The notes beneath the pieces were generated by a model that was not told the origin of the DNA, made no database searches, and worked only from the letters and a program-made list of their open reading frames with translations. A stretch of 18,393 nucleotides of DNA from the NCBI GenBank assembly GCA_037446575.1, contig JBBIII010000052.1:1-18393 (forward strand), read 5' to 3'. Position numbers and translations under genes: made by a program. The DNA comes from JBBIII01 sp037446575 (lineage in GTDB: Bacteria > Bacteroidota > Ignavibacteria > UBA10030). Positions within the stretch are counted from its first letter, which is position 1. Each line of letters begins with the position of its first letter. Shown here piece after piece: positions 7,770 through 16,020 of the stretch.

Positions 7770-10277
7770 CTATTTAGGTTCGACAATTTCTTCATCGTGT
7801 TCTTTGGGCTGGCCTTTTTCTATATCCTTAGAAGCGTCGATAAAAAATAATTCTTCCTTTTCTTTGTCGAATTTTACACGTACGATGCTTCCTGCAGGAT
7901 GAACGCCTCTTAGAATTTCTTCGGCAAGAGGGTCTTCTATATATTTCATAACCGCTCTGCGCAAAGGCCTGGCGCCAAATGCCGGGTCAAACCCTTTATC
8001 TGCAAGAAAATCTTTAGCTTCTTGAGTAAGTTCAATAGCAATACCCATATCAGTCATTCGTTTAAATAAATCTTTTGCAGTAATGTCAATAATCTTATAA
8101 ATATGCGTTCGTTCCAATTGCCGGAAAATGATTGTATCATCAACACGATTTAGAAACTCAGGATTGAACACACGTTTAAGCGCGTCTTCAATTCCTGATT
8201 TCATAGCTTTATATTTATCCTCCTGCGTCTTTGTGCCAAACCCCATTCCGCCTGTTACTTTTATATCTCTTGTGCCTAAATTGGACGTCATAATCAAAAC
8301 CGTGTTTTTAAAATCAACGCGTCTGCCAATACTATCGGTTAATAATCCGTCATCGAGCACTTGAAGTAGAATATTAAACACATCGGGATGGGCTTTTTCA
8401 ATTTCATCCAACAACACAACCGAATATGGTTTGCGTCTGACTTTTTCCGTAAGCTGTCCCCCTTCTTCGTATCCAACATAACCTGGAGGCGCGCCGACAA
8501 GTCTGGAAACTGCAAATTTTTCCATATATTCGCTCATATCGATTCGCACAAGCGCCTCTTCGGAATCGAATAAATATCTTGCTAACGCTTTCGCCATTTC
8601 TGTTTTACCGACTCCGGTGGGACCGAGGAAAATGAAAGAGCCAATCGGGCGTTTTGGGTCTTTTAATCCAGCGCGTGCGCGTCTGATTGCTTTGGTAAGC
8701 TTAGATATTGCTTCTTCTTGACCCACGACCATATCGGATAATGCAGTTTCCATTTTAAGCAGTTTTTCTGATTCACTTTGAGCTACTTTTTGCACAGGTA
8801 TGTTGGTCATCATTGATACTACAGCCGCACAGTCTTCTTCTACGACGTCGTAAATTGTGTCGCGCGCTTTTAATTCCCAGTTACGCTTTGCTATTTCAAG
8901 GTCTGCTAATAATTTTTTTTCTAAATCGCGTAGTCGAGCCGCCTCTTCAAAGTTTTGATTTTTTACCACCTGATTTTTCGATTGGCGAATTTTTTCAATT
9001 TCTTCTTCGTATTGTAATATCTCTTTTGGAACTTTTATATTGGCTAAGTGAACGCGCGCGCCAGCTTCGTCCATTACATCAATCGCTTTATCTGGAAGAT
9101 ATCGATCGGTAATATATCGATCGCTTAAGCGCACCGCCGCTTCAACGGCTTTTTCGCTATATAATACTCTGTGATGTTCTTCATATTTATGTTTGACGTT
9201 TTGCAGAATTTTAATTGTTTCCTCGACTGTCGTTGGGTCAATCATAATTTTCTGGAAACGTCTGTCCAATGCGCCATCTTTTTCTATATATTGTCTATAT
9301 TCATCAAGCGTAGTTGCGCCAATGCACTGTAAATCTCCGCGGGCTAAAGCCGGTTTAAACATATTAGAAGCGTCTAACGAACCGCTTGCTCCGCCAGCAC
9401 CCACAATCGTATGTAACTCATCTATGAAAAGAATAACGTCTTTGGCTTTTTCAAGTTCGTTCATCACTGCTTTCATTCGTTCTTCAAATTGGCCTCGGTA
9501 CTTAGTGCCGGCGACTAAAGCGGCTAAATCTAATGTAACAACGCGTTTATCATGTAAAACTCGCGAGACTTTTTTCTGAACTATGCGTAAAGCCAAACCT
9601 TCGGCAATGGCGGATTTTCCTACTCCGGGTTCTCCAATTAGAACTGGATTGTTCTTTTTACGTCTGCTTAGTACTTGCGCTACGCGCTCAATTTCTTTTT
9701 CTCTGCCAACAATTGGGTCTAATTTATCCTCAAGCGCTAATTTAGTTAAATCCCTGCCGAAATTATCTAAAACCGGCGTTTTGGACCGATCCTGTTTCTT
9801 TTCTGGCATTGGATGTTGTTGACCCGGCGGTATGGATGGTTTGCCCGAAATAATATTGTCAAGTTCATTTCTTACAACATCATAATGAATATTGAATTGA
9901 TGCAAAATTTGAGCGGCTATATTATCATCATCTCGAAGAAGGGATAATAATAAATGTTCTGTTCCTATAACATCTGATTTATACAGTTTTGCTTCCAAAT
10001 AAGTTATTTTTAAAACTTTTTCTGCCTGCTTGGTCAGAGGAATATTGCCAATTGTTAATGTTCCGCCGGTTGTTCTTACTGTATCTTCAATTGCTTTTTT
10101 TAATTTATATAAATCGACACCGAGGTTTTTTAAAATTTTTACAGCAATACCCTCCCCTTCTCTAATGATTCCTAAAATTAAATGCTCAGTTCCAATATAA
10201 TCATGCCCTAATCGCAGTGCTTCTTCGCGACTAAGTTTAATGACATCTTGAACTCTATTTGAAAAATTACCTTCCAT
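7770..10277 (-). CDS. clpC: ATP-dependent Clp protease ATPase subunit ClpC
   Basis: This 835-residue Hsp100 unfoldase feeds substrates to the ClpP peptidase. The N-domain has two Clp_N repeats (about 15-65 and 90-140, each with an IGTEHLxLxxLR core). AAA+ module 1 has Walker A GEPGVGKS (215-222) and Walker B VILFIDE (281-287). The middle region carries a UVR motif (about 440-465, NFEEAARLRDLEKKL), which marks ClpC and not ClpA or ClpB. AAA+ module 2 has Walker A GPTGVGKT (552-559) and Walker B VVLLDE (620-625). An MGF tripeptide at 678-680 fits the ClpP-docking loop. The C-terminal D2-small domain ends in a charged tail of about 20 residues. In other bacteria the UVR/middle region binds adaptors such as McsB; none is seen here. 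The ATG is preceded by AGAAAGG, and the gene is divergent from uppS. Confidence 0.96.
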   Translation of the reverse strand: MEGNFSNRVQDVIKLSREEALRLGHDYIGTEHLILGIIREGEGIAVKILKNLGVDLYKLKKAIEDTVRTTGGTLTIGNIPLTKQAEKVLKITYLEAKLYKSDVIGTEHLLLSLLRDDDNIAAQILHQFNIHYDVVRNELDNIISGKPSIPPGQQHPMPEKKQDRSKTPVLDNFGRDLTKLALEDKLDPIVGREKEIERVAQVLSRRKKNNPVLIGEPGVGKSAIAEGLALRIVQKKVSRVLHDKRVVTLDLAALVAGTKYRGQFEERMKAVMNELEKAKDVILFIDELHTIVGAGGASGSLDASNMFKPALARGDLQCIGATTLDEYRQYIEKDGALDRRFQKIMIDPTTVEETIKILQNVKHKYEEHHRVLYSEKAVEAAVRLSDRYITDRYLPDKAIDVMDEAGARVHLANIKVPKEILQYEEEIEKIRQSKNQVVKNQNFEEAARLRDLEKKLLADLEIAKRNWELKARDTIYDVVEEDCAAVVSMMTNIPVQKVAQSESEKLLKMETALSDMVVGQEEAISKLTKAIRRARAGLKDPKRPIGSFIFLGPTGVGKTEMAKALARYLFDSEEALVRIDMSEYMEKFAVSRLVGAPPGYVGYEEGGQLTEKVRRKPYSVVLLDEIEKAHPDVFNILLQVLDDGLLTDSIGRRVDFKNTVLIMTSNLGTRDIKVTGGMGFGTKTQEDKYKAMKSGIEDALKRVFNPEFLNRVDDTIIFRQLERTHIYKIIDITAKDLFKRMTDMGIAIELTQEAKDFLADKGFDPAFGARPLRRAVMKYIEDPLAEEILRGVHPAGSIVRVKFDKEKEELFFIDASKDIEKGQPKEHDEEIVEPK

Positions 10278-10330
10278 AAAACCTTTCTGTCAATAACGGA
10301 ACGAAGATTTCATTCTTTTCGTCTTAACTA

Positions 10331-10359
10331 ATTATATTGACGTGCTTGAATGAAATTAA
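10331..10359 (-). promoter_or_regulatory. Possible clpC promoter
   Basis: On the minus strand a perfect TATAAT (plus coordinates 10331-10336) lies 17 bases after TTAATT (10354-10359, 3 of 6 matches to TTGACA). Transcription would start near 10324 and leave a leader of about 47 bases before the clpC ATG. I see no CIRCE or CtsR-type operator. Confidence 0.35.
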
Positions 10360-10393
10360 GTTTCCAATGGCAATATAACCAAATTTAAAAGGG

Positions 10394-10462
10394 TAGTCAA
10401 GAAAGTGAAAATACGATATAAAGCCACGTAAAGTTCTCTATTTTATTACTTTCTTTTGACTA
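10394..10462. repeat. Imperfect inverted repeat between clpC and uppS
   Basis: The arm at 10394-10413 (TAGTCAAGAAAGTGAAAATA) is nearly the reverse complement of 10439-10462. The two match at 19 positions with a 2-base bulge and a small internal gap, around a 25-base loop. The right arm contains the TTGACT that would be the -35 box of uppS. It could be an operator or an RNA/DNA stem; no known regulator site is recognised. Confidence 0.5.
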
Positions 10463-10484
10463 TCGACATAAAAAAGGTTAAATT
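10456..10484 (+). promoter_or_regulatory. Possible promoter of the uppS-lpxA operon
   Basis: TTGACT (10456-10461, 5 of 6 consensus matches) is followed after 17 bases by TAAATT (10479-10484, 4 of 6). This is the best sigma-70-like match in the gap and sits about 40 bases before the uppS start. The -35 lies inside the right arm of the inverted repeat, so a protein bound there could block it. Confidence 0.4.
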
Positions 10485-10526
10485 TATATTATTCATAGAT
10501 TTTAGTTACGTAAGACCGGAGAAATT

Positions 10527-11360
10527 GTGCCGTTAGCAAAAGCAACGGAAAGCGATAAAAAAAAACAGCAAGAGCTTATAAATAAGGGTCCAATTCCACG
10601 ACATATCGCAGTTATAATGGATGGCAATGGCCGATGGGCTAAACGTAGAGGGTTACCTCGTGTTGCCGGGCATAATGAAGGCGTAAATTCTGTGCGCGAT
10701 ATTGTAGAAGCAAGCGCGCAAATTGGAGTAAAATTCCTTACACTTTATACCTTTTCCACAGAAAATTGGAAAAGACCGAAAGATGAAGTCTCAACTTTGA
10801 TGAGGTTGCTTGTTAAAGCATTAAGGGATGAAAAAGACAGACTCCACAGAAACGACGTTCGATTACAGGTGATTGGAGATATTGAATCATTGCCGACACA
10901 AGTTGCAAATGAGCTTCGTAATGCAATAGAAGAAATGCGCAATAATAAAGGACTTACGCTTGTTCTTGCTTTAAGTTATAGCGGACGTTGGGAAATTACG
11001 AAAGCAGTAAAGAAAATTTGCGATGATGTTTTACATATAAAAATAAAGCAGGATGATATAACTGAAGAACTAATCGGTAGTTATCTTGAAACGATAGAAA
11101 TTCCAGACCCGGATTTGTTAATCAGAACAAGCGGCGAAATGCGCATAAGTAATTTTTTATTATGGCAATTAGCTTATTCAGAAATATTTATTTCACAGGA
11201 ATTCTGGCCCTCTTTCAGACGCAAGCATCTTTATGAAGCTATAGCCGATTTTCAAAAAAGAGAACGCAGGTTCGGTTTAGTAAGCGAACAGTTAAAAAAA
11301 TCGAAGAAAAACCATTATACAAGTATTATGGAAAGGTTCAAAGCAAGTGCTTCAAAATAA
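10527..11360 (+). CDS. uppS: Isoprenyl (undecaprenyl) diphosphate synthase
   Basis: This 277-residue cytoplasmic cis-prenyltransferase extends farnesyl diphosphate with isopentenyl units to the C55 carrier used for peptidoglycan and surface polysaccharide. The family motifs are all present. IMDGNGRWAKRRGLPRVAGH (30-49) includes the catalytic D32. TLYTFSTENWKRP (72-84) and DLLIRTSGEMRISNFLLWQL (196-215) include the diphosphate-binding arginines, and a WPSF segment near 227-230 follows. The start is GTG, chosen because a GGAG (10518-10521) sits five bases upstream and because the family core begins only about 25 residues in. This is the first gene of the envelope operon, and its 3' end overlaps the start of bamA by 14 bases. 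The product chain length is not fixed by the sequence, but C55 is the bacterial norm. Confidence 0.95.
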   Translation: MPLAKATESDKKKQQELINKGPIPRHIAVIMDGNGRWAKRRGLPRVAGHNEGVNSVRDIVEASAQIGVKFLTLYTFSTENWKRPKDEVSTLMRLLVKALRDEKDRLHRNDVRLQVIGDIESLPTQVANELRNAIEEMRNNKGLTLVLALSYSGRWEITKAVKKICDDVLHIKIKQDDITEELIGSYLETIEIPDPDLLIRTSGEMRISNFLLWQLAYSEIFISQEFWPSFRRKHLYEAIADFQKRERRFGLVSEQLKKSKKNHYTSIMERFKASASK

Positions 11361-13728
11361 GTTAATAGCATTCCTATTTTTATCATTTTTTTTCAATTTA
11401 TCGTTTAGTCAGCAGCAAGCAAAGCCCGAAGTATATAAAATACTTGGAATAAGCGTCGAGGGACAACGTTTCGCTAATGCTTCTGCGATTATTGCAAATA
11501 CCGGACTAAAAATTGGCGATGATATTACTATTCCGGGCGAGCAAACAAAACAAGCAATTCAGCGTTTATATAATTTAAAACTTTTCGAAGACATTAAAAT
11601 TTTTATTGAGCGCCGCATTCAAGATGGAGTCTATCTTCTAATAACAGTCAAAGAAAATCTGCGCTTGGAAGAAATCGAAATTACCGGGAATGATGAATTG
11701 GATGAAGACGATATATTGAAGAAAATAAATCTCGTCAAAGGGCAAATAATAACAGCATATGACCTTTCTGCTGTAGTAAGAACGTTAAAAGCGGAATATG
11801 ACAAGGAAGGATATTTGAACGCAATAATAACGCCGAGCACAGTTACTGTGAACGATACGACCGGGCGCGTTAAACTTAAAATAGAAATTGACGAAGGAAC
11901 AAAAGTAAAAGTCGATTACATTCATTTTCATGGGAATAAAAAATTTGACGACGGTGATTTGCGAAGCGCGATGAAAGAAACTAACCAGCGCACATGGTGG
12001 AAGTTTTGGCAAACGAATAAATTTGATGCAAAAAAATACGAAGAAGATAAAAATCTGATTGTCGCGTTCTATAGGAAGAATGGTTTTAAAGACGCAGAAA
12101 TACTTTCTGATTCGTTAAGTTATGATGAAAGCAAAAAGTACCTTACAATTGATATATATATTTCTGAAGGAAAGCAATTTTTTGTTCGAAATATCGAGTG
12201 GGAAGGGAATACAGTATATCCATCTGAACTGCTTAGTTCACGACTCGATTTTTCGAAGGGAGATGTATACGATCAGGAAAAATTTGAAAGGAACTTGCGC
12301 CGGAATGAAGAAGAATCGGACGTTACCTCGCTATATGCTGATAACGGTTACTTATGGTTTCAAGTAGAACCGGAATTTATTGTTGTAGGCGATGATAGTT
12401 TAGATATTAATTTAAAAATTCGTGAGCGCAATCAATTTCGGGTTGGCAGAGTATTTATTTCTGGAAATTCAAAAACCTACGAGAAAGTTATTCGCCGCGA
12501 ATTGCTGACAAAGCCCGGCGATTTTTTTAGTCGGCAATTAATAATTAGAAGTTTGCGTCAATTACAGCAATTAAATTATTTCAACCCCGAAAAATTAAAA
12601 CCCGATGTCCGTCCGGTAGATGATAAAACTGTGGAACTCGAATATTCTGTTGAAGAGAAATCGAGCGATACATTTAACATGTCTGTAGGATATAGCGGAG
12701 CATTTGGTTTTAGCGGCGGCTTAGGACTTGCATTCAATAATTTTTCAATAACCGAACCTTGGCGTGGCGGCGCAGGGCAAATGCTGACTTTCGACTGGCA
12801 ATTCGGCGTCAGTAATTTTTATAGAACTATATCTATCGGATTCCAAGAGCCGTGGATGTTTAATTCACCAACTTTATTCGGATTCAATGTTTTCGATACT
12901 TATCAATTATATTATGCCGATTTGCATTATCGCGGGGCGTCAATCAGAATCGGAAGAAGATTCAAATGGCCCGATATGTATTTCCGCGGCGATTGGTCTT
13001 TGCGTGTGCAGGAAAATACTTTCCGCTCGCTCGGCTCAACTTCTTATTATTATTCATATCCCGAAGGCAAAACTACGCAAATTGGAATTTCGCAGGTGAT
13101 TTCACGTAATAGCACGGACAGTCCAATATTTCCATCGCGTGGTTCAAGTTTTTCCCTGCTTACAGATATTAACGGCGGTCCTGCGTTTGCCGGCGCTTTA
13201 CAAGCCGCTCGCTATCATAAACATGTATTCAACGCAGATTGGTTTGTTCCATTGACTAGTAGCGGAAGAATAACAATAATGAGCTCTAGCGTTATTGGTG
13301 CGATTTTCGGATTTGAGAAGGATGCCTTTATTCCATACCAAGATAGGTTCTATATGGGTGGAACTGGTTTAGGTCAAATTGCAGTTACTCCTTTGCGTGG
13401 TTATGAAGATAATAGCGTTGGTATATATGAAAAGACGGGAGTTGGTGGTAAAGCGATGATGAAATATACAGCTGAATTACGATTTGCAATATCGTTAAAT
13501 CCGATTCCAATTTATACTTTAATGTTTGCTGAAGCAGGTAATGTGTGGTTAGATCACACGTACATGGATGCGCTCGATTTACATAGGTCTTTTGGTTTTG
13601 GAGTCAGGTTACTTATTAACCCGATTGGTTTAATTGGTTTTGATTACGGATATGGTTTTGATGCTTCTGTCCCGGGTGCAAGTGCGCCTGGATGGAAATT
13701 TCATTTCCAATTTGGCAGGTCTTTTTAA
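11347..13728 (+). CDS. bamA: Outer membrane protein assembly factor BamA
   Basis: This 793-residue Omp85 protein inserts beta-barrel proteins into the outer membrane. A signal peptide covers about 1-21 (hydrophobic, ending SFSQQQ). Five POTRA domains follow at roughly 29-104, 105-184, 187-276, 277-360 and 363-437, then a 16-strand barrel from about 445 to 793. The conserved loop-6 motif reads PLRGYEDN (682-689), matching the VRGF/Y element, and the protein ends in the Phe expected of a barrel protein (FQFGRSF). POTRA3 has an extra WWKFWQ patch (217-222). The start is a GTG inside the end of uppS, with GGAAAGG (11330-11336) ten bases upstream, so translation is probably coupled. The two Skp-like chaperone genes directly downstream support the role. 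Confidence 0.95.
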   Translation: MLQNKLIAFLFLSFFFNLSFSQQQAKPEVYKILGISVEGQRFANASAIIANTGLKIGDDITIPGEQTKQAIQRLYNLKLFEDIKIFIERRIQDGVYLLITVKENLRLEEIEITGNDELDEDDILKKINLVKGQIITAYDLSAVVRTLKAEYDKEGYLNAIITPSTVTVNDTTGRVKLKIEIDEGTKVKVDYIHFHGNKKFDDGDLRSAMKETNQRTWWKFWQTNKFDAKKYEEDKNLIVAFYRKNGFKDAEILSDSLSYDESKKYLTIDIYISEGKQFFVRNIEWEGNTVYPSELLSSRLDFSKGDVYDQEKFERNLRRNEEESDVTSLYADNGYLWFQVEPEFIVVGDDSLDINLKIRERNQFRVGRVFISGNSKTYEKVIRRELLTKPGDFFSRQLIIRSLRQLQQLNYFNPEKLKPDVRPVDDKTVELEYSVEEKSSDTFNMSVGYSGAFGFSGGLGLAFNNFSITEPWRGGAGQMLTFDWQFGVSNFYRTISIGFQEPWMFNSPTLFGFNVFDTYQLYYADLHYRGASIRIGRRFKWPDMYFRGDWSLRVQENTFRSLGSTSYYYSYPEGKTTQIGISQVISRNSTDSPIFPSRGSSFSLLTDINGGPAFAGALQAARYHKHVFNADWFVPLTSSGRITIMSSSVIGAIFGFEKDAFIPYQDRFYMGGTGLGQIAVTPLRGYEDNSVGIYEKTGVGGKAMMKYTAELRFAISLNPIPIYTLMFAEAGNVWLDHTYMDALDLHRSFGFGVRLLINPIGLIGFDYGYGFDASVPGASAPGWKFHFQFGRSF

Positions 13729-13781
13729 ACAAGAATTTTAATAAATTAATTTACTAATTAATAATTGAAAGAGAGGATACC

Positions 13782-14342
13782 GTGAAAAAAATTTTATTTC
13801 TTGCAATAGCGACAGCGTTGTTAATATCTATTGGCTCCGCGCAATCGGTTAGAATTGCGCATGTCAATTCTGAGATTATCTTGCGCGAACTTCCCGAAGC
13901 TCAGCAAGTAAGGAAAGAGCTTGAAACTACAATTAAAATGTGGCAAGATGAATTAGAAAAAATGGGAAAAGAGCTTCAAGATGGATTTGAAGATTATCAA
14001 AAGAAACAAGCGTTGCTCGATCCAAAAGCGAAAGCTGAAAAAGAAAAAAGCTTGCAAGATCTTCAGCAAAGGGCAAGGGAGTATCAATTTCAAAAATTTG
14101 ATACGCGCGAAGGAGAAGCCGTAAAATTAAGAGAGAAAAAATTTGCCCCTATTCAAGAACGGGTAATGAATGTGATAGATCAGGTTGCTAAAGCAGATGG
14201 GTTTAATTATGTTTTTGATAAGTTAGAAGCGGCAACGAATCTTCTTTATGCAGACCCTAAGTTTGATCTTACATATAAGGTTATCGATCAATTGAAAAGG
14301 GGGGGAGAAGCGCCCGCTTCAAAACCGAAAGGCACAAAATAA
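13782..14342 (+). CDS. ompH: OmpH/Skp-family periplasmic chaperone 1
   Basis: This 186-residue protein has a cleavable signal peptide (about 1-20, ending SIGSAQ). The secreted part has the OmpH/Skp plan: a short beta strand RIAHVNSEIIL, a long charged coiled-coil hairpin (about 40-125), and a closing FNYVFDK strand (146-152). Skp trimers hold unfolded outer-membrane proteins in the periplasm and pass them to BamA. The gene follows bamA after 53 bases, starts with GTG, and has AGAGAGG just upstream. It is a paralogue of the next gene, with the same layout but clearly diverged sequence. The tail after about residue 175 is a low-complexity Lys/Pro/Ser segment. Confidence 0.88.
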   Translation: MKKILFLAIATALLISIGSAQSVRIAHVNSEIILRELPEAQQVRKELETTIKMWQDELEKMGKELQDGFEDYQKKQALLDPKAKAEKEKSLQDLQQRAREYQFQKFDTREGEAVKLREKKFAPIQERVMNVIDQVAKADGFNYVFDKLEAATNLLYADPKFDLTYKVIDQLKRGGEAPASKPKGTK

Positions 14343-14384
14343 ATAAGTAGTGTCCCCAAAAAATATTAAAGGGAAAAAGTAACG

Positions 14385-14930
14385 ATGAAAAAAGCATTAT
14401 TTTCAATCGCAATATTATTATTGTTACAAAGCACAACGGCTCTATCTCAAATGAAGATAGCATACTTTAGCTCGGAAGCGGTTATGAAACAACTGCCCGA
14501 TGCGCAAGATGCTCAAAAACAATTAGATCAACTGGTTGCAGATTGGCAGCAAGAATTAAGTAAAATGCAAGATGAGTGGAAAAAAAAGTTCGAAGAGTAT
14601 GATAAGAGAAAATTAATAATGACCGAGCAGAACCGCGCAAACACCGAACGTGAATTACGCGAATTAGAGCAACGGATAGTGGATTTTCGAAATAAAAAAT
14701 TCGGTCAAAATGGCGAGTTGTTTAATAAACAAAATGAATTAATGAAACCGGTGCAAGAGCGCGTTTTTAGCGCCGTTAAAGAGGCGGCTATCGAAGAAGG
14801 TTATGACTATGTCTTTGATAAAAGCGGCGACATTTTGTTGATGTATGCAAATGAAAAGTACGATTTAACAATTAGTATATTGACTAAACTCAAAGCTCCT
14901 ACAAAGTCGGCACAACCAACGGGGAAATGA
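14385..14930 (+). CDS. ompH: OmpH/Skp-family periplasmic chaperone 2
   Basis: This 181-residue paralogue of the preceding gene shares its architecture. It has a signal peptide (about 1-21, ending ALSQ), a KIAYFSSEAVM strand, an LPDAQDAQKQL segment aligned with LPEAQQVRKEL of copy 1, a long coiled coil (about 40-120), and YDYVFDKSG near 140-148. The role should again be periplasmic escort of unfolded outer-membrane proteins. The ATG is preceded by AAAGGG about 11 bases upstream and lies 42 bases after copy 1. Conservation of the strand and YVFDK motifs in both suggests both are functional. They may form hetero-oligomers or serve different clients, but this is inference. Confidence 0.88.
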   Translation: MKKALFSIAILLLLQSTTALSQMKIAYFSSEAVMKQLPDAQDAQKQLDQLVADWQQELSKMQDEWKKKFEEYDKRKLIMTEQNRANTERELRELEQRIVDFRNKKFGQNGELFNKQNELMKPVQERVFSAVKEAAIEEGYDYVFDKSGDILLMYANEKYDLTISILTKLKAPTKSAQPTGK

Positions 14931-14941
14931 AAAATTAATTT

Positions 14942-16015
14942 ATGACAATTCAAGAAATAGCAGATTGGTTAGAGGGCGAGGTTGTTGGAAAGAATTTTGA
15001 TACCTCACAAAAAATTACTAGGGTCTCTAAAATCGAAGACGCCGCGCCAGGAAGTTTGACATTTTTAGCAAATCCGAAATATGAAAAACACTTGGCATCG
15101 ACAAAAGCGAGTGCTATTCTTGTATCGAAAAATTTCGATTTTAAAAAATTTGAAGATAGCGTTTCTATAGCCATTATTCGTGTAGATGATCCTTATCTGT
15201 GTTTTTTGCAAGTATTGAAAAAGTTAACCCCCGCAATCGATCCTTTTTCAAAAGGAATTCATTCGACTGCAGTCATTTCTTCCGATGCAACGATTGGAAA
15301 AAATGTTTCAATTGGACCTAATGTGGTAATTGGCGAAAAAGCGATTATTGGCGATAATACAAAAATTGGGGCGGGTAGCGTAATCGGGAATTTGACGATT
15401 ATTGGGAAGGATTGTTTATTATATCCGAATATTGTTGTTTATCATCAGTGTAAATTAGGGGATAGGGTGATACTCCATTCCGGCGCTGTTGTTGGCTCCG
15501 ATGGATTTGGTTTTGCCCCTAAGTCCGACGGAACATACGATAAAATTCCACAACTTGGCATTGTTGTAATTGAGGATGATGTTGAAATAGGAGCAAACAC
15601 AACAATTGATCGCGCAACCATAGGTGAAACAAAAATATGTAAAGGAGCGAAATTGGATAATCTTATACAAATCGCTCATAATGTTGTGGTTGGTGAAAAT
15701 ACTGTAATTGCCGCTCAGACTGGAATTAGCGGAAGTACAAAAATCGGCAAAAATTGTATGATTGGCGGTCAAGTTGGAATTTCTGGACATATTGAAATAG
15801 CCGACCGTACAATAATTATGGCACAATCGGGTATACCGAATAATATTAAAGAACCGGGAAAAACTTATTTCGGTTATCCAGCAGATGAAGCAAGAAAAAC
15901 TCAACGCGCTTATATTGCGCTTAAAATGCTGCCCGATGCAATCAGAGATATTACAGCGTTGAAAAATAAAATTGAAGAACTTGAGAAAAAACAAATGGAT
16001 AAAAAGGAGAACTGA
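14942..16015 (+). CDS. lpxD: UDP-3-O-(3-hydroxyacyl)glucosamine N-acyltransferase LpxD
   Basis: This 357-residue enzyme adds the second 3-hydroxyacyl chain to the lipid A precursor, acting after LpxA and LpxC in the cytoplasm. The N-terminal uridine-binding domain includes GSLTFLANPKYEKHL (37-51). A left-handed beta-helix of hexapeptide repeats spans about 107-305. It contains GSDGFGFAP (185-193) and the catalytic His246 in LIQIAHNVVVGENT. A C-terminal helix (about 320-355) follows. The length is normal for the family. The gene lies 11 bases after ompH2, with only a distant GGGG as ribosome-binding candidate, and five bases before lpxC/fabZ. Acyl length specificity cannot be read with confidence. 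Confidence 0.95.
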   Translation: MTIQEIADWLEGEVVGKNFDTSQKITRVSKIEDAAPGSLTFLANPKYEKHLASTKASAILVSKNFDFKKFEDSVSIAIIRVDDPYLCFLQVLKKLTPAIDPFSKGIHSTAVISSDATIGKNVSIGPNVVIGEKAIIGDNTKIGAGSVIGNLTIIGKDCLLYPNIVVYHQCKLGDRVILHSGAVVGSDGFGFAPKSDGTYDKIPQLGIVVIEDDVEIGANTTIDRATIGETKICKGAKLDNLIQIAHNVVVGENTVIAAQTGISGSTKIGKNCMIGGQVGISGHIEIADRTIIMAQSGIPNNIKEPGKTYFGYPADEARKTQRAYIALKMLPDAIRDITALKNKIEELEKKQMDKKEN

Positions 16016-16020
16016 ATAGA

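Noticed and set aside
9100..9123. Direct repeat of TATCGATCG within clpC
   Set aside because: It encodes the normal DRYITDRYLP stretch of ClpC and needs no other explanation.
9193..9579. A 128-codon frame, and neighbouring frames, antisense to clpC
   Set aside because: These mirror conserved ClpC sequence, have no ribosome-binding site or domain, and are explained by low stop frequency on the opposite strand.
13744..13762. AATTAAT repeats and a short AT-only hairpin between bamA and ompH1
   Set aside because: Seven A-T pairs with no T run in an AT-rich gap are too weak to call a terminator or operator.
15455..15994. A 179-codon open frame antisense to lpxD
   Set aside because: It lies wholly inside a well-supported lpxD with catalytic motifs. 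Its translation is Cys/Phe/Asn-rich with no recognisable domain, as expected from the mirror of hexapeptide-repeat codons.
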